In this document: piece after piece, positions 63,554 through 64,000 of the stretch
How the letters are laid out: every line of letters starts with the position of its first letter
Numbering within the stretch: position 1 is the first letter of the stretch
From: Gammaproteobacteria bacterium
GTDB lineage: Bacteria; Pseudomonadota; Gammaproteobacteria; Competibacterales; Competibacteraceae
Direction of reading: 5' to 3'
DNA length: 64,000 bases
Assembly (NCBI GenBank): GCA_024235095.1
Contig: JACKNC010000001.1
Location: forward strand, 496,001-560,000
The notes under the pieces: model-generated
The model's input: only the letters and a program-made list of their open reading frames with translations
The model's database searches: none
What the model was told of the DNA's origin: nothing
Position numbers and translations under genes: made by a program

Positions 63554-64000
63554 ATGGAAATCTTTGTTTATCATACCCCCGACCAGGTCCCCGATTTGAG
63601 CAAAAAAGCCCGTAAGGGTGGCCTCCAGCTCGATATGCCAGCCTGTGCGATCGTCATTGACGTGCTGCGCGCCACGACCACCATGGCTACAGCGCTGGAA
63701 TCCGGCGCAGAAGCGATTCAGGTCTTTGATGACATTGATGAACTGTTCCGGGTTAGCAAACACTGGCCGGCTGGACAGCGCTTGTTGGCGGGGGAGCGCG
63801 GCGGCGAAAAGCTGGAGGATTTTGACTTGGGCAACTCACCGGCTGAATGTACGCCGGAACGGGTCGGCGGCAAGCGATTATTCATGAGCACCACCAATGG
63901 GACTCGCGCCCTGGAGCGTGTGCGTCAGGTTCCGATTTTGCTGACAGCATCGCTGACGAACCGGGCGGCGGTGGTGCGCTATCTGCTGGAACACCAGCCG
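63554..64000 (+). CDS. comB: 2-phosphosulfolactate phosphatase ComB (3' partial)
   Basis: ATG at 63554 (MEIFVYHTPDQVPDLS) opens a frame that runs off the window end. CAIVIDVLRATTTMATALESGAEAIQVFDDI, LLAGERGGEKLEDFDLGNSPAEC and FMSTTNGTRALERV are ComB signatures. ComB removes phosphate from 2-phosphosulfolactate in coenzyme M synthesis in archaea; in bacteria without methanogenesis the substrate is uncertain and it may relate to sulfolactate metabolism. Confidence 0.9.
   Translation, partial: MEIFVYHTPDQVPDLSKKARKGGLQLDMPACAIVIDVLRATTTMATALESGAEAIQVFDDIDELFRVSKHWPAGQRLLAGERGGEKLEDFDLGNSPAECTPERVGGKRLFMSTTNGTRALERVRQVPILLTASLTNRAAVVRYLLEHQP

Overview
The window is about 64 kb of bacterial chromosome with the gene content of a gammaproteobacterium: lptF/lptG, glmU, gltX followed by tRNA-Ala(GGC), uvrC-pgsA followed by tRNA-Gly(GCC) and tRNA-Cys(GCA), class 2 pyrD, dusA, prlC, yrdA and polA. 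A GNAT-like acyltransferase of the PEP-CTERM/exosortase type and the general style recall uncultured Competibacteraceae-like lineages, but that placement is from memory and is not proven by the sequence. No rRNA operon or CRISPR array was seen.

Layout. 1-2.1 kb: a PP2C-phosphatase/Ser-Thr kinase fusion (cut by the window edge) and mobA, a pairing typical of nitrate-assimilation loci. 2.5-7.2 kb (minus strand): a GspE/PilB-type ATPase with a C-terminal receiver-like domain, two related one-pass membrane proteins, and an unusually long pilin-like protein whose C-terminus has ten cysteines spaced as in eukaryotic Ly6/uPAR three-finger domains. 7.2-11.1 kb: secreted proteins (one DUF3011 gene split by a miniature transposon, one DUF4214 gene with a frameshift, one M23 peptidase). 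11.2-23.6 kb: housekeeping genes (gor, yrdA, a LysE-family exporter, prlC, pta, a methyltransferase) with decayed genes between them (a lemA start, an RND pump) and an RND adaptor. 23.6-37.2 kb: an insertion-sequence island. It holds two perfect tandem IS630 copies, larE-larB, an inverted IS1595 pair, an IS110 element with a candidate bridge-RNA region, two further IS630-type elements, and IS elements nested inside each other. 37.5-46.2 kb: polA, a vapBC toxin-antitoxin pair with a palindromic operator, lptF-lptG, glmU and gltX. 46.3-53.2 kb: four tRNAs, pgsA, uvrC, a sigma-54-type activator whose GAFTGA loop reads GAFPGA, pyrD and dusA. 53.2-63.3 kb: ffh, a large M16 protease, and a compact chaperone module (TPR protein, J-domain protein with HPP in place of HPD, GrpE-like protein, Hsp70, zinc-ribbon protein). 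The window ends inside comB.

The strongest recurring theme is small non-autonomous mobile elements. At least four MITE families can be read with terminal inverted repeats and target duplications: the 122-bp ATGCGAATTAAGAGC family (two copies, one carrying a second 90-bp MITE inside it), a 91-bp MITE that splits the DUF3011 gene and whose ends match a full IS630 element 24 kb away, a ~151-bp element at 8.7 kb, and a 136-bp element at 19.3 kb. Deleting the 91-bp MITE plus one TA on paper restores a continuous DUF3011 reading frame. The other headline is the Ly6-like cysteine pattern on a pilin-like protein.
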